Origin: Psychromonas sp. psych-6C06
Lineage (GTDB): Bacteria > Pseudomonadota > Gammaproteobacteria > Enterobacterales > Psychromonadaceae
DNA: 64,000 nt
Reading direction: 5' to 3'
Assembly (NCBI RefSeq): GCF_002835465.1
Contig: NZ_PIZM01000002.1
Span: forward strand, 1 to 64,000
The translations under genes and the position numbers were made by a program. The notes beneath the pieces are model-generated. The model did no database searches and was not told where the DNA came from. It saw only the letters and a list, made by a program, of their open reading frames with translations. This document shows positions 38,931-48,749 of the stretch, piece by piece. How positions within the stretch are numbered: the stretch's first letter is position 1; each line of letters begins with the position of its first letter.

Positions 38931-40354
38931 TGTATTGCCTAGGCAGAAAGTTTCAACAAAATATGTTGTTACCATTACTTTTGTGTGGCGTCGTTGCGCC
39001 ATTGTTACTTTTGCTATGGCTTTTCGTTCCTCACCCTATTATTTTTATTGCCATTGGTTTACTACCAATTGCTATCTTAGTGGTGCTTCACCAACCCTTT
39101 CTCTTTGTATTACTGTTTGTTATCTTCTCTTTTTTTCGAATTCATGAAGTGTTTCCGCAACTCTATAATTTTAAAATTCCATTACTTTTATCACTCGCCT
39201 CGCTCGGCGCATTAACTTGGCATGTAGCAATAAGTAGAAAGTTACGTGTTTACTGGAGCGCTGAATTTACCACTATCAGCATATTCTTTATATTAGTTAT
39301 CGCAGGCGTGTTATTGGCGAGTAACCGCCCGATTGCAATTGAATACTTCAAGGGAATATATTGGAAGATTATCCTCATGACTTTTGCAATTGCTTGGTTA
39401 TCGCGCACTGAAAAAGACTTTGCACTCGCATCACGTTTAATTACCTTTTTTGGCTTGCTTGTTGGTGCTGTTGCACTAGCAAATCAGGTGAATGGAGTGG
39501 GTTTAGTTGAAGGTACACGGGTCACAATCGGACGAGATATCGGCTCAGTTTTAGGGGATCCGAACGATTTAGCCTTGGTATTAATGTTTCCAGTCGCTTT
39601 TGCCTGTAGTTTGATAATAACGCCAAACATTGGTACTTACAGTAAATGTTTAGGCTGGCTAAGTGCCATTATTCTTTTTTTAGCTATCATTGCGACACAA
39701 AGCCGGGGTGGATTACTGGGTATGATGGCAATTTTTGCGGTGTTTGGTTATCGCCGTATTCAATCAAAAACATTATTTATATGTCTTGGTATCATCGTCG
39801 CCATCGCCCTCTTTGTGTTTGCGGGTATCTCTGATCGTGCTTCTGGGGGAGCCGCAGAAGCAGGTATTGATGCTTCTGCAATGGGGCGCTTATATGCGTG
39901 GGAGGCGGCCTTTGGCATGGCAGTGCATAACCCATTAAGCGGGGTTGGAATTAATAATTTTTATTCAAATTATTACTATTACAGCCCGCATTGGGATGGC
40001 CTTAATCATGCAGTGCATAGCACTTGGTTTGGCGTACTTGCTGAAACAGGCTTTTTAGGCTTAATTGTTTTTGTCCTCTGTATCTATTCATTAGTGCGAA
40101 CATCAATGCGTAGCCTGAACGATATTGAAGCACAAATTAAACATAGCACTAATAAAGAGGGAGCAGTAAAGCGCGTAGCAGCAGATATTCACGCCAGTGC
40201 ACAGGCCGTATTTGCTGGATTGATAGGCACTATCGTATCAGCAACATTTCTCACTCAAGGATTTACTTGGCCAATCTATATTTTAGCGGCTTTCGTTATC
40301 GCAATCGCACAATACAATGCACAACATTTAACGATGACAAAAAGAACTAATTGA
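38930..40354 (+). CDS. sypL: O-antigen ligase/polymerase (Wzy_C family), SypL-like
   Basis: A 474-residue membrane protein with about 11-12 helices and a large periplasmic loop holding the family signature GRLYAWEAAFGMAVHNPLSG followed by VGINNFYSNY. It polymerises or ligates undecaprenyl-linked oligosaccharide in the periplasm. Last gene of the sypIJKL unit; no clear terminator was recognised in the 87 bp before the convergent methyltransferase gene. Confidence 0.85.
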   Translation: MYCLGRKFQQNMLLPLLLCGVVAPLLLLLWLFVPHPIIFIAIGLLPIAILVVLHQPFLFVLLFVIFSFFRIHEVFPQLYNFKIPLLLSLASLGALTWHVAISRKLRVYWSAEFTTISIFFILVIAGVLLASNRPIAIEYFKGIYWKIILMTFAIAWLSRTEKDFALASRLITFFGLLVGAVALANQVNGVGLVEGTRVTIGRDIGSVLGDPNDLALVLMFPVAFACSLIITPNIGTYSKCLGWLSAIILFLAIIATQSRGGLLGMMAIFAVFGYRRIQSKTLFICLGIIVAIALFVFAGISDRASGGAAEAGIDASAMGRLYAWEAAFGMAVHNPLSGVGINNFYSNYYYYSPHWDGLNHAVHSTWFGVLAETGFLGLIVFVLCIYSLVRTSMRSLNDIEAQIKHSTNKEGAVKRVAADIHASAQAVFAGLIGTIVSATFLTQGFTWPIYILAAFVIAIAQYNAQHLTMTKRTN

Positions 40355-40441
40355 AAGCAAGGCAGAGGGAATGTGGCTGGTTATAATTAGCTTCCTTTCG
40401 CTTGCAGTAACAATTTTCAGTTTAATGTTCTGCTTATCTGC

Positions 40442-41029
40442 TTACTTTAAAGAGCCAATAGCTTGAATTACAGCCCCTAAGCCATTGTGATTGATGCCTT
40501 CATTTACAACACGATCAACATCTTCTAAATGGCTAAATGCAAACTTGGGAAGTTCATTTACTAGGGTTTCTTTTGAAGCCATCATCGAGGCAACGGGAGG
40601 ACCACCTGTTTTATTGTCTAACTGTTCAGGTCGGTAACCTTCTAAAAAGAAAACGCCAGAGGGTTTAATTGCCTGTTCAATTTTTTTATATAAAGCCTGC
40701 CTAATTGTGGGTGGCAAATGGCAATAAATAGAAACAATGCCATCCCATTTTTTATCACCAAGATCAAACTCGGCCAGATCAGCACAAATGGTTTCAATTT
40801 TGACGTTATTTTCGCTAGCAAGCTTTTCTGCTTTTTTCAAACCTACACAGGAGAGATCAACAGCTGTCACTGAGTAACCTAATTTAGCAAGAAAAACTGC
40901 ATTTCGTCCTTCCCCTTCCGCAAGCATTAATACTTTTCCCTTTGGAATCGCTTGATAATGACTTTTAAGGAAATCATTTGGCAATTTTCCGTACACATAT
41001 TCTTCTCTATCGTATTCTTTATCCCACAT
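40442..41029 (-). CDS. Class I SAM-dependent methyltransferase (TehB-like)
   Basis: A 195-residue cytoplasmic methyltransferase. The opening MWDKEYDREEYVYGKLPNDF is typical of small TehB/thiopurine-like methyltransferases. Motif I is VLMLAEGEGRNAVFLAKLG, then VTAVDLS for the adenosine ribose acidic residue and DGIVSIYCHLP as motif IV. The substrate is unknown; relatives act on tellurite, thiols or small metabolites. It is transcribed against the syp genes and is probably unrelated to them. Confidence 0.85.
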   Translation of the reverse strand: MWDKEYDREEYVYGKLPNDFLKSHYQAIPKGKVLMLAEGEGRNAVFLAKLGYSVTAVDLSCVGLKKAEKLASENNVKIETICADLAEFDLGDKKWDGIVSIYCHLPPTIRQALYKKIEQAIKPSGVFFLEGYRPEQLDNKTGGPPVASMMASKETLVNELPKFAFSHLEDVDRVVNEGINHNGLGAVIQAIGSLK

Positions 41030-41396
41030 AAAACACTCTCAGGTAAGTTTTATTGTTTATTAACATCGCTTTAAAAAACCAATCGTTCGCCATGGTAAAT
41101 GACGCATAGCGATTCAAACAACTTGTTAGTTTTGTTTAATGCTGTGCTGCCACAACAGAGCAAGATTTGTTGCCCACCTCAATTTTGTTCACAAAACCCA
41201 TTTTTCCTATCGAAGTGGAATAAACGCATGGCATTGATTAAACCTTGTATTGATAGCCAACAAATTGTCGCAAAAATGAATTTGGAAAATCAACAGCGCT
41301 AGAAACAGCTGATAAAAATGTTCAATATAAATATTGCTATTTTAATTTAGAAAAAACTGTTCTCCTAAATCAAAAATACTGTCGTGGTGGTTCGCT
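41030..41396. other. 367-bp intergenic region, nothing firm
   Basis: Lies upstream of the methyltransferase gene. It contains one 67-codon open frame (41099-41302, plus) without a ribosome-binding site or recognisable protein features, which I do not call. No terminator or repeat recognised. Confidence 0.35.
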
Positions 41397-41648
41397 TCAA
41401 TCAACTAACGTGTATTTACTTGATAAATGATGGCAAAGCCATTTATACAAATTGAACGCGATCATACTCTTTGCAGTAGGTAAACCATTCCCATCTAAAA
41501 AGGATTCACCTTTAAAGGTGATCACACCATGTTGCTCAGCAACACTCTCGACCTTAACACCTTCAATAAAGTCTTCATGCTCTGGTAGCTGTGCATTGGC
41601 TACCACTATCAAGTCAGCACTTGTTATAGTTTGTTTTTCATTAGTCAT
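41397..41648 (-). CDS. yciN: YciN-like DUF2498 protein
   Basis: An 83-residue cytoplasmic protein matching Escherichia coli YciN along its length as remembered: a central EHED motif, GVITFKGESFLDGNGLPTAK and the C-terminal LSSKYTLVD. The function in E. coli is not established. Single gene within the block that separates the two syp parts. Confidence 0.85.
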   Translation of the reverse strand: MTNEKQTITSADLIVVANAQLPEHEDFIEGVKVESVAEQHGVITFKGESFLDGNGLPTAKSMIAFNLYKWLCHHLSSKYTLVD

Positions 41649-41722
41649 CTATTTATTCCTTTCACTATATTTAGTATAAACGAGGTTAGCCAAGTTCAAT
41701 TGTTAAACCTCATGCACCTTAC

Positions 41723-42229
41723 TTAAATTTTACAGCTGGCTAAATCGCTTGCAAAGTCGCCGCTATATTGGCGCCCCAAGTTTTTAAGGGTTGCTTCGTT
41801 CATAATGATCGAGTTAGGCGCTATGCATCTATCGTTGTTATTTAGGTCAGCGTTATTTTGATGCGAGCTCGATACAGCTTGGATGTTTTGTTGAACCTTA
41901 CAAAATTGTCCCTGAGAAAAGTTGACCGCTTTTAAATACTCACGAAAAGCGCTCACGCTGTTATTGGTATAACAGTTAATAATTTTTTCTACTTCCGGGT
42001 TATCTATATTATCGTCAATAACATTGATCGCTTTTACAAGTGTTCCCTCGCGATCTGAATAACCACCTAACTCACCAATAGATTGATAAATGATATGTTG
42101 CACAGTCATCTCTTCAGCCTCACTAGTGTCGTCAGATAAAAAATAGATACTCAAAACAAGCGTCACTATAAAACAAGCAAAAATGAGTAATGCACTAACC
42201 AACGCTCTCATGGTTTTAATATTGTTCAA
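41723..42229 (-). CDS. Hypothetical membrane-anchored protein
   Basis: A 168-residue protein with one N-terminal membrane segment (about 9-32, ALLIFACFIVTLVLSIYFL) and a soluble, presumably periplasmic domain. Outside the membrane segment it has four cysteines (one in IINCYTN, one in QFCKVQQ, one in DRCIAPN, one at the penultimate CKI), which could form disulphides if exported. No domain family recognised. Confidence 0.65.
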   Translation of the reverse strand: MNNIKTMRALVSALLIFACFIVTLVLSIYFLSDDTSEAEEMTVQHIIYQSIGELGGYSDREGTLVKAINVIDDNIDNPEVEKIINCYTNNSVSAFREYLKAVNFSQGQFCKVQQNIQAVSSSHQNNADLNNNDRCIAPNSIIMNEATLKNLGRQYSGDFASDLASCKI

Positions 42230-42540
42230 GCTATGTTCCCCTCGCTAATATTCAATCGATTGCAGTTTCTTTAATTTCCTCTATTTTACTTATTTATTCA
42301 AGCCTCTTTATCCATAAAAGCAGCACTAGGAGAGGTTGCTCTTGCGAGTATGTTTTCACAACAATTTGTTAACTATTTTTGCAAGACAGAGTTTCATTTC
42401 GCCTCCTCCTAAAGTACACCGAACTTAAAAAATTTAAACAACAAAAATCAGCAGGCCGAGTAAAATAAAATATCTGATTATTCAGCTATCACCTTCAAGT
42501 TCGCCCCTATACTTCACTCAAGGGTAAAATATTATAATTA

Positions 42541-42667
42541 TACTAATCACTTTAAAGGTGTCGCTAACTTTTGCGAAGGAAAAATGTTTTCAACCAATCA
42601 AAAAACACATAAAACCATGATTTAAAACAAAAAATTAACAATGAGACAAATCACCTTAACCGGTAGA
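42541..42667 (+). repeat. Dispersed intergenic repeat, copy D
   Basis: Starts TACTAATCACTTTAAAGG, continues GCTAACTTTTGCGAAGG, and ends GACAAATCACCTTAACCGG. The first 46 bases align closely with copy C at 43162 and the end matches copy A. It sits upstream of the small unknown gene at 42846, which therefore lies between two copies. Confidence 0.5.
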
Positions 42668-42845
42668 ATAGAGCTGTAATTCATTTCATTTGCTATTATC
42701 TGTGTTGCATAAACAATTTTAAAAAAGCAAACCTAAATTCATATTTCTTTAACTAAACTGTCATTTATCGGTGTTAAGTTTTGGAGCGATGGAAAAATCG
42801 AAATTAGTTCGATATTTAAAGCGCCCTCAAAAAGGAATATTTATT

Positions 42846-43103
42846 ATGATTACATTAACAAACGTTGAATTGAACGTGAACTTATATAGTCCAGTTATAT
42901 TTTTTGATTTAGAAGGTAAAAAATACGCAATCTTCACTGATGATCCTGATAAGGTACTCACTGGAGAAATGGATGGAGTTTGTGATGTCCTTTCATCACA
43001 ACTGCAAATGAATAATAATTCAGAGGATGAAAGCACCACTTTCAAGTTCAATGATTTCCATATTATTGCTAGCGGTGGTGTTGCAACAGGCGCTTTAAAT
43101 TAA
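42846..43103 (+). CDS. Small protein of unknown function
   Basis: An 85-residue acidic, soluble, probably beta-rich protein (NVELNVNLYSPVIFFDLEGK, KYAIFTDDPDKVLTGEMDG) with no signal peptide or membrane segment. ATG 42846 was chosen because AAAAAGGAAT lies 8 bp before it; an upstream in-frame start would give 110 residues with a basic N-terminus. A hairpin follows about 20 bp after the stop, and copies of the dispersed repeat lie on both sides. No family recognised. Confidence 0.65.
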   Translation: MITLTNVELNVNLYSPVIFFDLEGKKYAIFTDDPDKVLTGEMDGVCDVLSSQLQMNNNSEDESTTFKFNDFHIIASGGVATGALN

Positions 43104-43122
43104 CTCACTAGCCCAATATTAA

Positions 43123-43147
43123 GGAGAAAGTTTATACTTTCTCCCCT
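43123..43147 (+). terminator. Hairpin terminator of the small unknown gene
   Basis: A perfect 9-bp inverted repeat GGAGAAAGT/ACTTTCTCC (43123-43131 with 43136-43144), loop TTAT, followed by CCTTTC. The T-tract is poor, so termination may be weak. Confidence 0.55.
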
Positions 43148-43161
43148 TTCTAGATCCATTT

Positions 43162-43327
43162 TTTACCAATCGAATTAAATATGTGATCTAAATTTTGCGC
43201 AGGAAGAGTGACTTAACTTCGAGGTGAAATTTAACGTAAACGATCCTTCTCTTTGCGAAAACTTCAATTAAGAGATAAGTTATTCAAACCAGTAAAATAG
43301 ACCAGCTATTCACTATGTTTACTGTAA
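43162..43327 (+). repeat. Dispersed intergenic repeat, copy C (full length, diverged)
   Basis: Starts TTACCAATCGAATTAAATA, then GTGATCTAAATTTTGCGCAGG and CGAGGTGAAATTTAACG. It can be aligned with copy B over about 165 bp. It occupies much of the 486-bp gap before the Mrp operon and may carry or displace its promoter. Confidence 0.55.
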
Positions 43328-43589
43328 TCTAGCGATTTTATTTTCAGGGCCGATTCTGAAATGCTTACGCTAAAAAACAACCCCATACTCCTCAGCTTAA
43401 AATTGAATTTTAAGTAAAGATTTACAGTGATGATTGCGATCTCACTATAAAAATTGCTAAGCTCAGTTAAAATAATCGTACAAATAAATTTTTAAATGTG
43501 ATGAACTTAACAAGACATTGATTTTTATCTAATTAATTACTATTGTTGTTCACAAATACCAACTCATTAGCTAATGGAGCTTTGCTGAA

Positions 43590-46385
43590 ATGTATTATTT
43601 TTGGGTACCCTTTTTACCCATGCTGGGGATCATCATTCCCCTCTTGACCAATAAAGTTAGTCGCAGTGCCTGTGCACTGGCCACTGCAATACTTCCGGCT
43701 TTAGCCTTAATTTTAATTTTACTGGATTTACCAGCAGTATTTGCAGGGCACGCTTTTCACCAAAGTATTGAGTGGATCCCACAGTTAGGCTTGGCATTGT
43801 CATTTCGACTCGATGGCTTATCTGCACTATTTAGCCTGCTAATTTTAGGTATTGGTTTACTAGTCATTTTGTATGCTCGCTACTACTTATCTGAAAAAGA
43901 TAATATGGGCCGCTTTTACTGCTACTTAATCATGTTTATGACGGCAATGCTCGGCATTGTAATGTCAAACAATATGTTACAGCTTTGGTTTTATTGGGAA
44001 TTAACCAGTATTAGTTCGTTCTTACTCATTGGCTTTTGGTCGCATAGTAGTGACGCACGTAAGGGTGCAAGAATGGCGCTTACTATTACCGGTGCCGGTG
44101 GTTTAGCACTATTAGCAGGCATAATCTTACTGGGACAAGTAGTCGGTAGTTATGAGCTAGATGTAGTATTAAATAGTGGCGAGTTAATCAAGCAGCATCC
44201 TTATTATTTAGCTATTTTAGGGCTATTTTTGATTGGTGCTTTTACTAAATCAGCACAATTTCCATTTCACTTTTGGCTTCCACACGCAATGGCGGCTCCA
44301 ACACCAGTAAGTGCTTACCTACACTCTGCCACCATGGTTAAAGCAGGTATCTTTTTACTGGCACGTTTTTATCCAGTATTAGCTGGCACAGAAACATGGT
44401 TCGTCGTAGTATCATTAACAGGCTTATTCACCCTATTATTGGGCGCATATACAGCACTATTTAAACATGATTTAAAAGGCCTCCTGGCTTATTCAACTAT
44501 TAGTCACCTTGGCTTAATTGTCTTGTTACTCGGTTTAAATACCGAATTAGCCGCTATTGCAGCCATCTTCCACATCATGAATCATGCTATTTTTAAAGCT
44601 TCTTTATTTATGGCAGCAGGTATCATTGACCATGAATCTGGGTCGCGTGATATGCGCCAACTAAATGGTTTGTGGAAATACATGCCGATCACAGCAACTT
44701 TAGCGATGGTTGCCTCTGCATCGATGGCAGGTGTGCCATTACTCAATGGCTTTTTATCCAAAGAGATGTTCTTTGCAGAGACTCTAAACCAAAGTATTTT
44801 AGGGTCAATATCATGGTTAATCCCGGTGTTAGCTACAATTGCCGGCGCTTTCGCGGTTGCCTATTCACTGCGCTTTATCCACGATGTGTTTTTCAACGGC
44901 GAACCTAAAGGGCTTACTAAAACACCGCATGAACCCCCACGTTATATGCGCGTTCCAGTGGAAATTTTAGTGGCTCTTTGTCTCGTAGTTGGCATATTAC
45001 CCCACGATACCATTGGACCAATGTTACAAAGTGCCTCTCTAGCAGTGCTCAACCATCCAGTTCCTAACTACAGTTTGTCTTTATGGCATGGGTTTAATAT
45101 TCCATTGATGATGAGTGGTTTTGCCATAGCGGGTGGATTAGCCATTTACTTGAACCGTCAGTATCTATTTAAGTTTGCAGGAAAGTTCCCAATCATTGAT
45201 GCAAAAGCAGAGTTTGAAGGTTTTATACAAATCTGCGTTAAATGGGCACAACAAATAACAGAGAAATTAGAAACGGGCTCGTTACAACGCTACGCATTTT
45301 GTTTGTGTTTTTTCGCTTTATTATTAATAGCTCCACCTTTATTAGAGCTCGATTCAACACGAGGTAGCTTGGCAGGTTCACCAATTAATGGTGCGGTTAT
45401 TGTGGCGGCTGTTTTAATCATCGCGGGCTCAATGGCAACGGTTATTTGGAGTCATTATCGTTTAATCGCGTTGTTAATGCTGTCGTTGGTCGGATTAGTC
45501 GTGTCGATTACTTTCGCCTACTTCTCTGCGCCTGATTTAGCGCTAACTCAGCTTTCGGTAGAAATTGTAACGGTAATTTTACTGTTGCTCGCGCTGTATT
45601 TCTTCCCACAACATACCCCAACCAGTAAAAGCCGTCCGAGTCATTTCGTCCGTGATATGGCAGTAGCAGCCTTAATTGGTTGTATTATCGGGAGCATCTG
45701 TTTTGCTTTAATGACCCATCCTTTAGATAGTATTTCTGATTTTTTCTTAGCAAATGCAAAAACTGGCGGTGGCGGTACGAACGTAGTTAACGTTATTTTA
45801 GTTGATTTCCGTGGCTTTGATACCTTTGGTGAAATTACCGTATTAGGTATTGCAGCATTAGGTATTCACAAACTGATCGCCGGTATGCGTTTATCAATGC
45901 GTACTAAAGATCACGATGGACGCCTCTGGGCTAGCGATAAATACCCGATGTTACTTTCTGTTGTCTCGCAAAGCTTATTACCACTATTCTTGCTTATTTC
46001 TGCTTATATCTTTATGCGCGGACATAATCTTCCAGGTGGTGGCTTTATTGCTGGGTTAATCACCTCTATTGCGCTAATTCAACAATACCTTGCACATGGT
46101 GTTGGATGGATGACTAAACGAGTAAGTATTAGCTATCACTATATGACAGCAATTGGTTTAGTAACCGCAGGCTTAACTGGCTTAGGCAGTTGGATGTTTG
46201 GCAGACCATTCTTAACCTCTTGGTTTGAATATGTGTCTTTGCCTTGGATAGGGAAATTTGAACTTACCAGCGCATTAGTTTTTGATCTGGGTGTTTACTT
46301 TACCGTTATCGGTGCCACCCTACTTATCTTAGCGAGCCTCGGTAAGCTAACTACTAAAGAACGTGTTAAAGAAGGAGAAAGGTAA
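43590..46385 (+). CDS. mrpA: Mrp Na+/H+ antiporter subunit A fused to subunit B (group 2)
   Basis: A 931-residue membrane protein with about 20 helices. The N-terminal antiporter core is homologous to complex I NuoL (WELTSISSFLLIGFWSHSS, FPFHFWLPHAMAAPTPVSA, LKGLLAYSTISHLGLI). The middle carries the MrpA-specific C-terminal helices (DLALTQLSVEIVTVILLLLAL) and the last 150 residues an MnhB domain (RGHNLPGGGFIAGLI). This is the fused MrpA' form of group-2 operons, which have no separate mrpB. It exports Na+ (or other monovalent cations) in exchange for H+ as part of a hetero-oligomer. The next gene starts in the overlapping TAATG. Confidence 0.95.
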   Translation: MYYFWVPFLPMLGIIIPLLTNKVSRSACALATAILPALALILILLDLPAVFAGHAFHQSIEWIPQLGLALSFRLDGLSALFSLLILGIGLLVILYARYYLSEKDNMGRFYCYLIMFMTAMLGIVMSNNMLQLWFYWELTSISSFLLIGFWSHSSDARKGARMALTITGAGGLALLAGIILLGQVVGSYELDVVLNSGELIKQHPYYLAILGLFLIGAFTKSAQFPFHFWLPHAMAAPTPVSAYLHSATMVKAGIFLLARFYPVLAGTETWFVVVSLTGLFTLLLGAYTALFKHDLKGLLAYSTISHLGLIVLLLGLNTELAAIAAIFHIMNHAIFKASLFMAAGIIDHESGSRDMRQLNGLWKYMPITATLAMVASASMAGVPLLNGFLSKEMFFAETLNQSILGSISWLIPVLATIAGAFAVAYSLRFIHDVFFNGEPKGLTKTPHEPPRYMRVPVEILVALCLVVGILPHDTIGPMLQSASLAVLNHPVPNYSLSLWHGFNIPLMMSGFAIAGGLAIYLNRQYLFKFAGKFPIIDAKAEFEGFIQICVKWAQQITEKLETGSLQRYAFCLCFFALLLIAPPLLELDSTRGSLAGSPINGAVIVAAVLIIAGSMATVIWSHYRLIALLMLSLVGLVVSITFAYFSAPDLALTQLSVEIVTVILLLLALYFFPQHTPTSKSRPSHFVRDMAVAALIGCIIGSICFALMTHPLDSISDFFLANAKTGGGGTNVVNVILVDFRGFDTFGEITVLGIAALGIHKLIAGMRLSMRTKDHDGRLWASDKYPMLLSVVSQSLLPLFLLISAYIFMRGHNLPGGGFIAGLITSIALIQQYLAHGVGWMTKRVSISYHYMTAIGLVTAGLTGLGSWMFGRPFLTSWFEYVSLPWIGKFELTSALVFDLGVYFTVIGATLLILASLGKLTTKERVKEGER

Positions 46386-46738
46386 TGGAATTAGTCTACG
46401 CCGTGTGTGTCGGCTTCATGAGTGCCTGTGGCATCTTTTTAATGTTGCGTGGCCATACATTTACCTTAGTGATTGGCCTTACAATGTTATCGTACGCCGT
46501 TAACCTATTTTTATTTGCCAGTGGTGGTTTAACCATCGGCGCGCCTGCCGTTTTAAACGGCAGTGAAAATTATGCAGACCCACTACCGCAAGCTCTAGTA
46601 TTGACTGCGATTGTAATTGGCTTTGCGATGACCGCTTTTGCCGTTATTTTAGCAATGCGTGGTCGCTCAGAACTCGGTAATGACCATGTGGATGGAACTG
46701 AGCCCTTTGATCGCTTAGCTGCAGAGGACAAATCCTAA
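46385..46738 (+). CDS. mrpC: Mrp antiporter subunit C
   Basis: A 117-residue, three-helix NuoK-like subunit: GIFLMLRGHTFTLVIGLTML and DPLPQALVLTAIVIGFAMTAF are the family landmarks. It begins in an overlap with mrpA and ends overlapping the mrpD start (TAATG). Part of the cation/proton antiporter membrane complex. Confidence 0.95.
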   Translation: MELVYAVCVGFMSACGIFLMLRGHTFTLVIGLTMLSYAVNLFLFASGGLTIGAPAVLNGSENYADPLPQALVLTAIVIGFAMTAFAVILAMRGRSELGNDHVDGTEPFDRLAAEDKS

Positions 46739-48249
46739 TGAGCTTGTTTGACCATTTAGTTATTTTTCCCGTATTAGTCCCTTTTTTCATCGCAGTTGCG
46801 TTGCTTCTGCCAAGTTTAACTAATTCCTTAGCACGACAACGAGTGATAACCATCACTGCCAATATATTAATGGTTGTTATCGCATTTACTTTACTTTTCA
46901 CAGTGAAAGAACAAGGGATCCAAGTTTATGCTCTTGGAGATTGGAGTGCGCCTTTTGGTATTGTTTTAGTCGCAGATACTTTTTCAGTACTACTCGTTTG
47001 TTTAAGTGCAATTTTAGGCTTAGCAGTGACGTTATATGCGAGTGCAGGCGAAGATAAAAACGGTGACTTTTTCCACCCACTGATTATGTTTCAATTGATG
47101 GGAATTAACGGCGCCTTTTTAACTGGTGATGCCTTTAATCTATTCGTATTTTTCGAAGTACTGCTCATCGCTTCTTACGCTTTATTAATGCATGGTGGCG
47201 GAAAACAACGCATACAGGCGAATATCCATTACGTATTTCTTAATCTAATTGGCTCGTCTCTGTTTTTGTTTGCTCTTGGTACGTTATACGGCACCTTAGG
47301 TACACTTAACTTCGCAGATATGGCCGATAGAATTCCGTTACTCTCACACAACGAATTATTGATCACGAAATCAGGCGCTTTATTGCTATTGGCCGTATTC
47401 GGTTTGAAAGCAGCAATGCTACCTTTGCATTTCTGGTTACCCAAAGCTTATGCAAGTACAAGTGCACCTGTCGCCGCGTTATTTGCAATCATGACTAAAG
47501 TGGGTATCTATAGTATTTGGCGCATACACGGTGCAATGTTTGCTGATCAAGCGGGTGAACTAGCTAACATCGCCTTGCCCTGGTTATGGCCTATTGCATT
47601 ATTAACCATTGCTATTGGCGCAATTGCAGTATTGGCAAGTCAAAGCTTACGAGTACTTTGTAGTAACTTAGTAGTGGTATCTGTAGGTACGCTTTTGGTC
47701 ACTATCTGCCTAAATACTGTACAAGCAACAGCAGCAGGTATTTACTACCTGTTACATAGTACCATTGCCTGTGCAGCCATGTTTTTACTGGCGGGATTAA
47801 TTCAGCAGCAACGCGGTAAAGCGGAAGATCGCTTCGTTGCCAGCCGGGCAATGCCACAAGCAGGTATTTTAGGGTTTGTTTTTGCCTTATTAGCGATAGC
47901 GTTAATTGGCATGCCGCCGTTATCTGGGTTTGTGGGTAAAGCATTAATTTTACAATCAGTCACAAATGCTAACCAAGCAATGTGGGTTTGGCCATTAGTA
48001 CTTGTTGCTGGACTTATCGCTTTAATCGCCTTGTCACGTGCAGGTACTTCACTATTTTGGCGAACCAGTGGCGAGAGTACAAATGAATTAAAGGGGCAAC
48101 CTATTCAATATGTTGCCATCGGTTTATTGGTTGCGATATTACCGCTGATGGTCATTTTTGGTGGTGCAGTCAGTGACTTTTCTCAACTAGCAGCAGAGCA
48201 ACTCAAAACGGGTTTAACCCTGCAACAACTTAATGAGGTAGCCCAATAA
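46738..48249 (+). CDS. mrpD: Mrp antiporter subunit D
   Basis: A 503-residue, roughly 14-helix NuoN/M-like antiporter subunit. FFEVLLIASYALLMHGGG carries the conserved helix-5 glutamate, AAMLPLHFWLPKAYASTSAPVAA-like residues form the half-channel, and the C-terminal IGMPPLSGFVGKALIL block is present. One of the two proton-translocating-type subunits with MrpA. One-base TAATG overlaps join it to mrpC and mrpE. Confidence 0.95.
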   Translation: MSLFDHLVIFPVLVPFFIAVALLLPSLTNSLARQRVITITANILMVVIAFTLLFTVKEQGIQVYALGDWSAPFGIVLVADTFSVLLVCLSAILGLAVTLYASAGEDKNGDFFHPLIMFQLMGINGAFLTGDAFNLFVFFEVLLIASYALLMHGGGKQRIQANIHYVFLNLIGSSLFLFALGTLYGTLGTLNFADMADRIPLLSHNELLITKSGALLLLAVFGLKAAMLPLHFWLPKAYASTSAPVAALFAIMTKVGIYSIWRIHGAMFADQAGELANIALPWLWPIALLTIAIGAIAVLASQSLRVLCSNLVVVSVGTLLVTICLNTVQATAAGIYYLLHSTIACAAMFLLAGLIQQQRGKAEDRFVASRAMPQAGILGFVFALLAIALIGMPPLSGFVGKALILQSVTNANQAMWVWPLVLVAGLIALIALSRAGTSLFWRTSGESTNELKGQPIQYVAIGLLVAILPLMVIFGGAVSDFSQLAAEQLKTGLTLQQLNEVAQ

Positions 48250-48749
48250 TGGATAAGGTACGTAAGTTTATTTGGTTCCCTACTCCCTACCACAGCATAC
48301 TACTGTGGTTAGTGTGGCAAATACTGCATGATTTTAGTCGCGGTCACATGATATTAGGGGCGGTTTTTGCCATTGTTATTCCTTGGATTGTTGCCCCCCT
48401 AAGTGAAAAAGAATCGGTGGCTAAAAAGCCACTAAAATTATTGACTTATACTTTGCGGTTACTGTTTGACATCATTGTTTCCAACTATGATGTTGCAAAG
48501 CGTGTACTGCAAAGTAATCGCAGCTTACAGCCTGCTTTTATCGCTGTGCCATTAGACATTAGTGAGCCGTTACCATTAACTCTATTCACTAGTAGCGTTT
48601 CATTAACACCGGGAACCGTGAGTGTCGAATTGTCTGATAATAGACAGTGGCTATATGTTCATGTGCTTCACCTTGAAGATGAACAACAATTAATTAACCT
48701 TATTAAAAAACGATATGAAATGCCTTTAAAGGAGATTTTCGGATGTTAA
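48249..48749 (+). CDS. mrpE: Mrp antiporter subunit E
   Basis: A 166-residue subunit with N-terminal hydrophobic segments (SILLWLVWQILHDF) and the family stretch ITLTPGTVSVE in variant form (VSLTPGTVSVELSDNRQWLYVHVL). It is required for a stable Mrp complex in other bacteria. Its end overlaps mrpF by 7 bp. Confidence 0.93.
   Translation: MDKVRKFIWFPTPYHSILLWLVWQILHDFSRGHMILGAVFAIVIPWIVAPLSEKESVAKKPLKLLTYTLRLLFDIIVSNYDVAKRVLQSNRSLQPAFIAVPLDISEPLPLTLFTSSVSLTPGTVSVELSDNRQWLYVHVLHLEDEQQLINLIKKRYEMPLKEIFGC

Noticed and set aside
41099-41302. 67-codon open frame on the plus strand
   Set aside because: No ribosome-binding site, no protein features, and it lies in the promoter side of the methyltransferase gene; chance frame.
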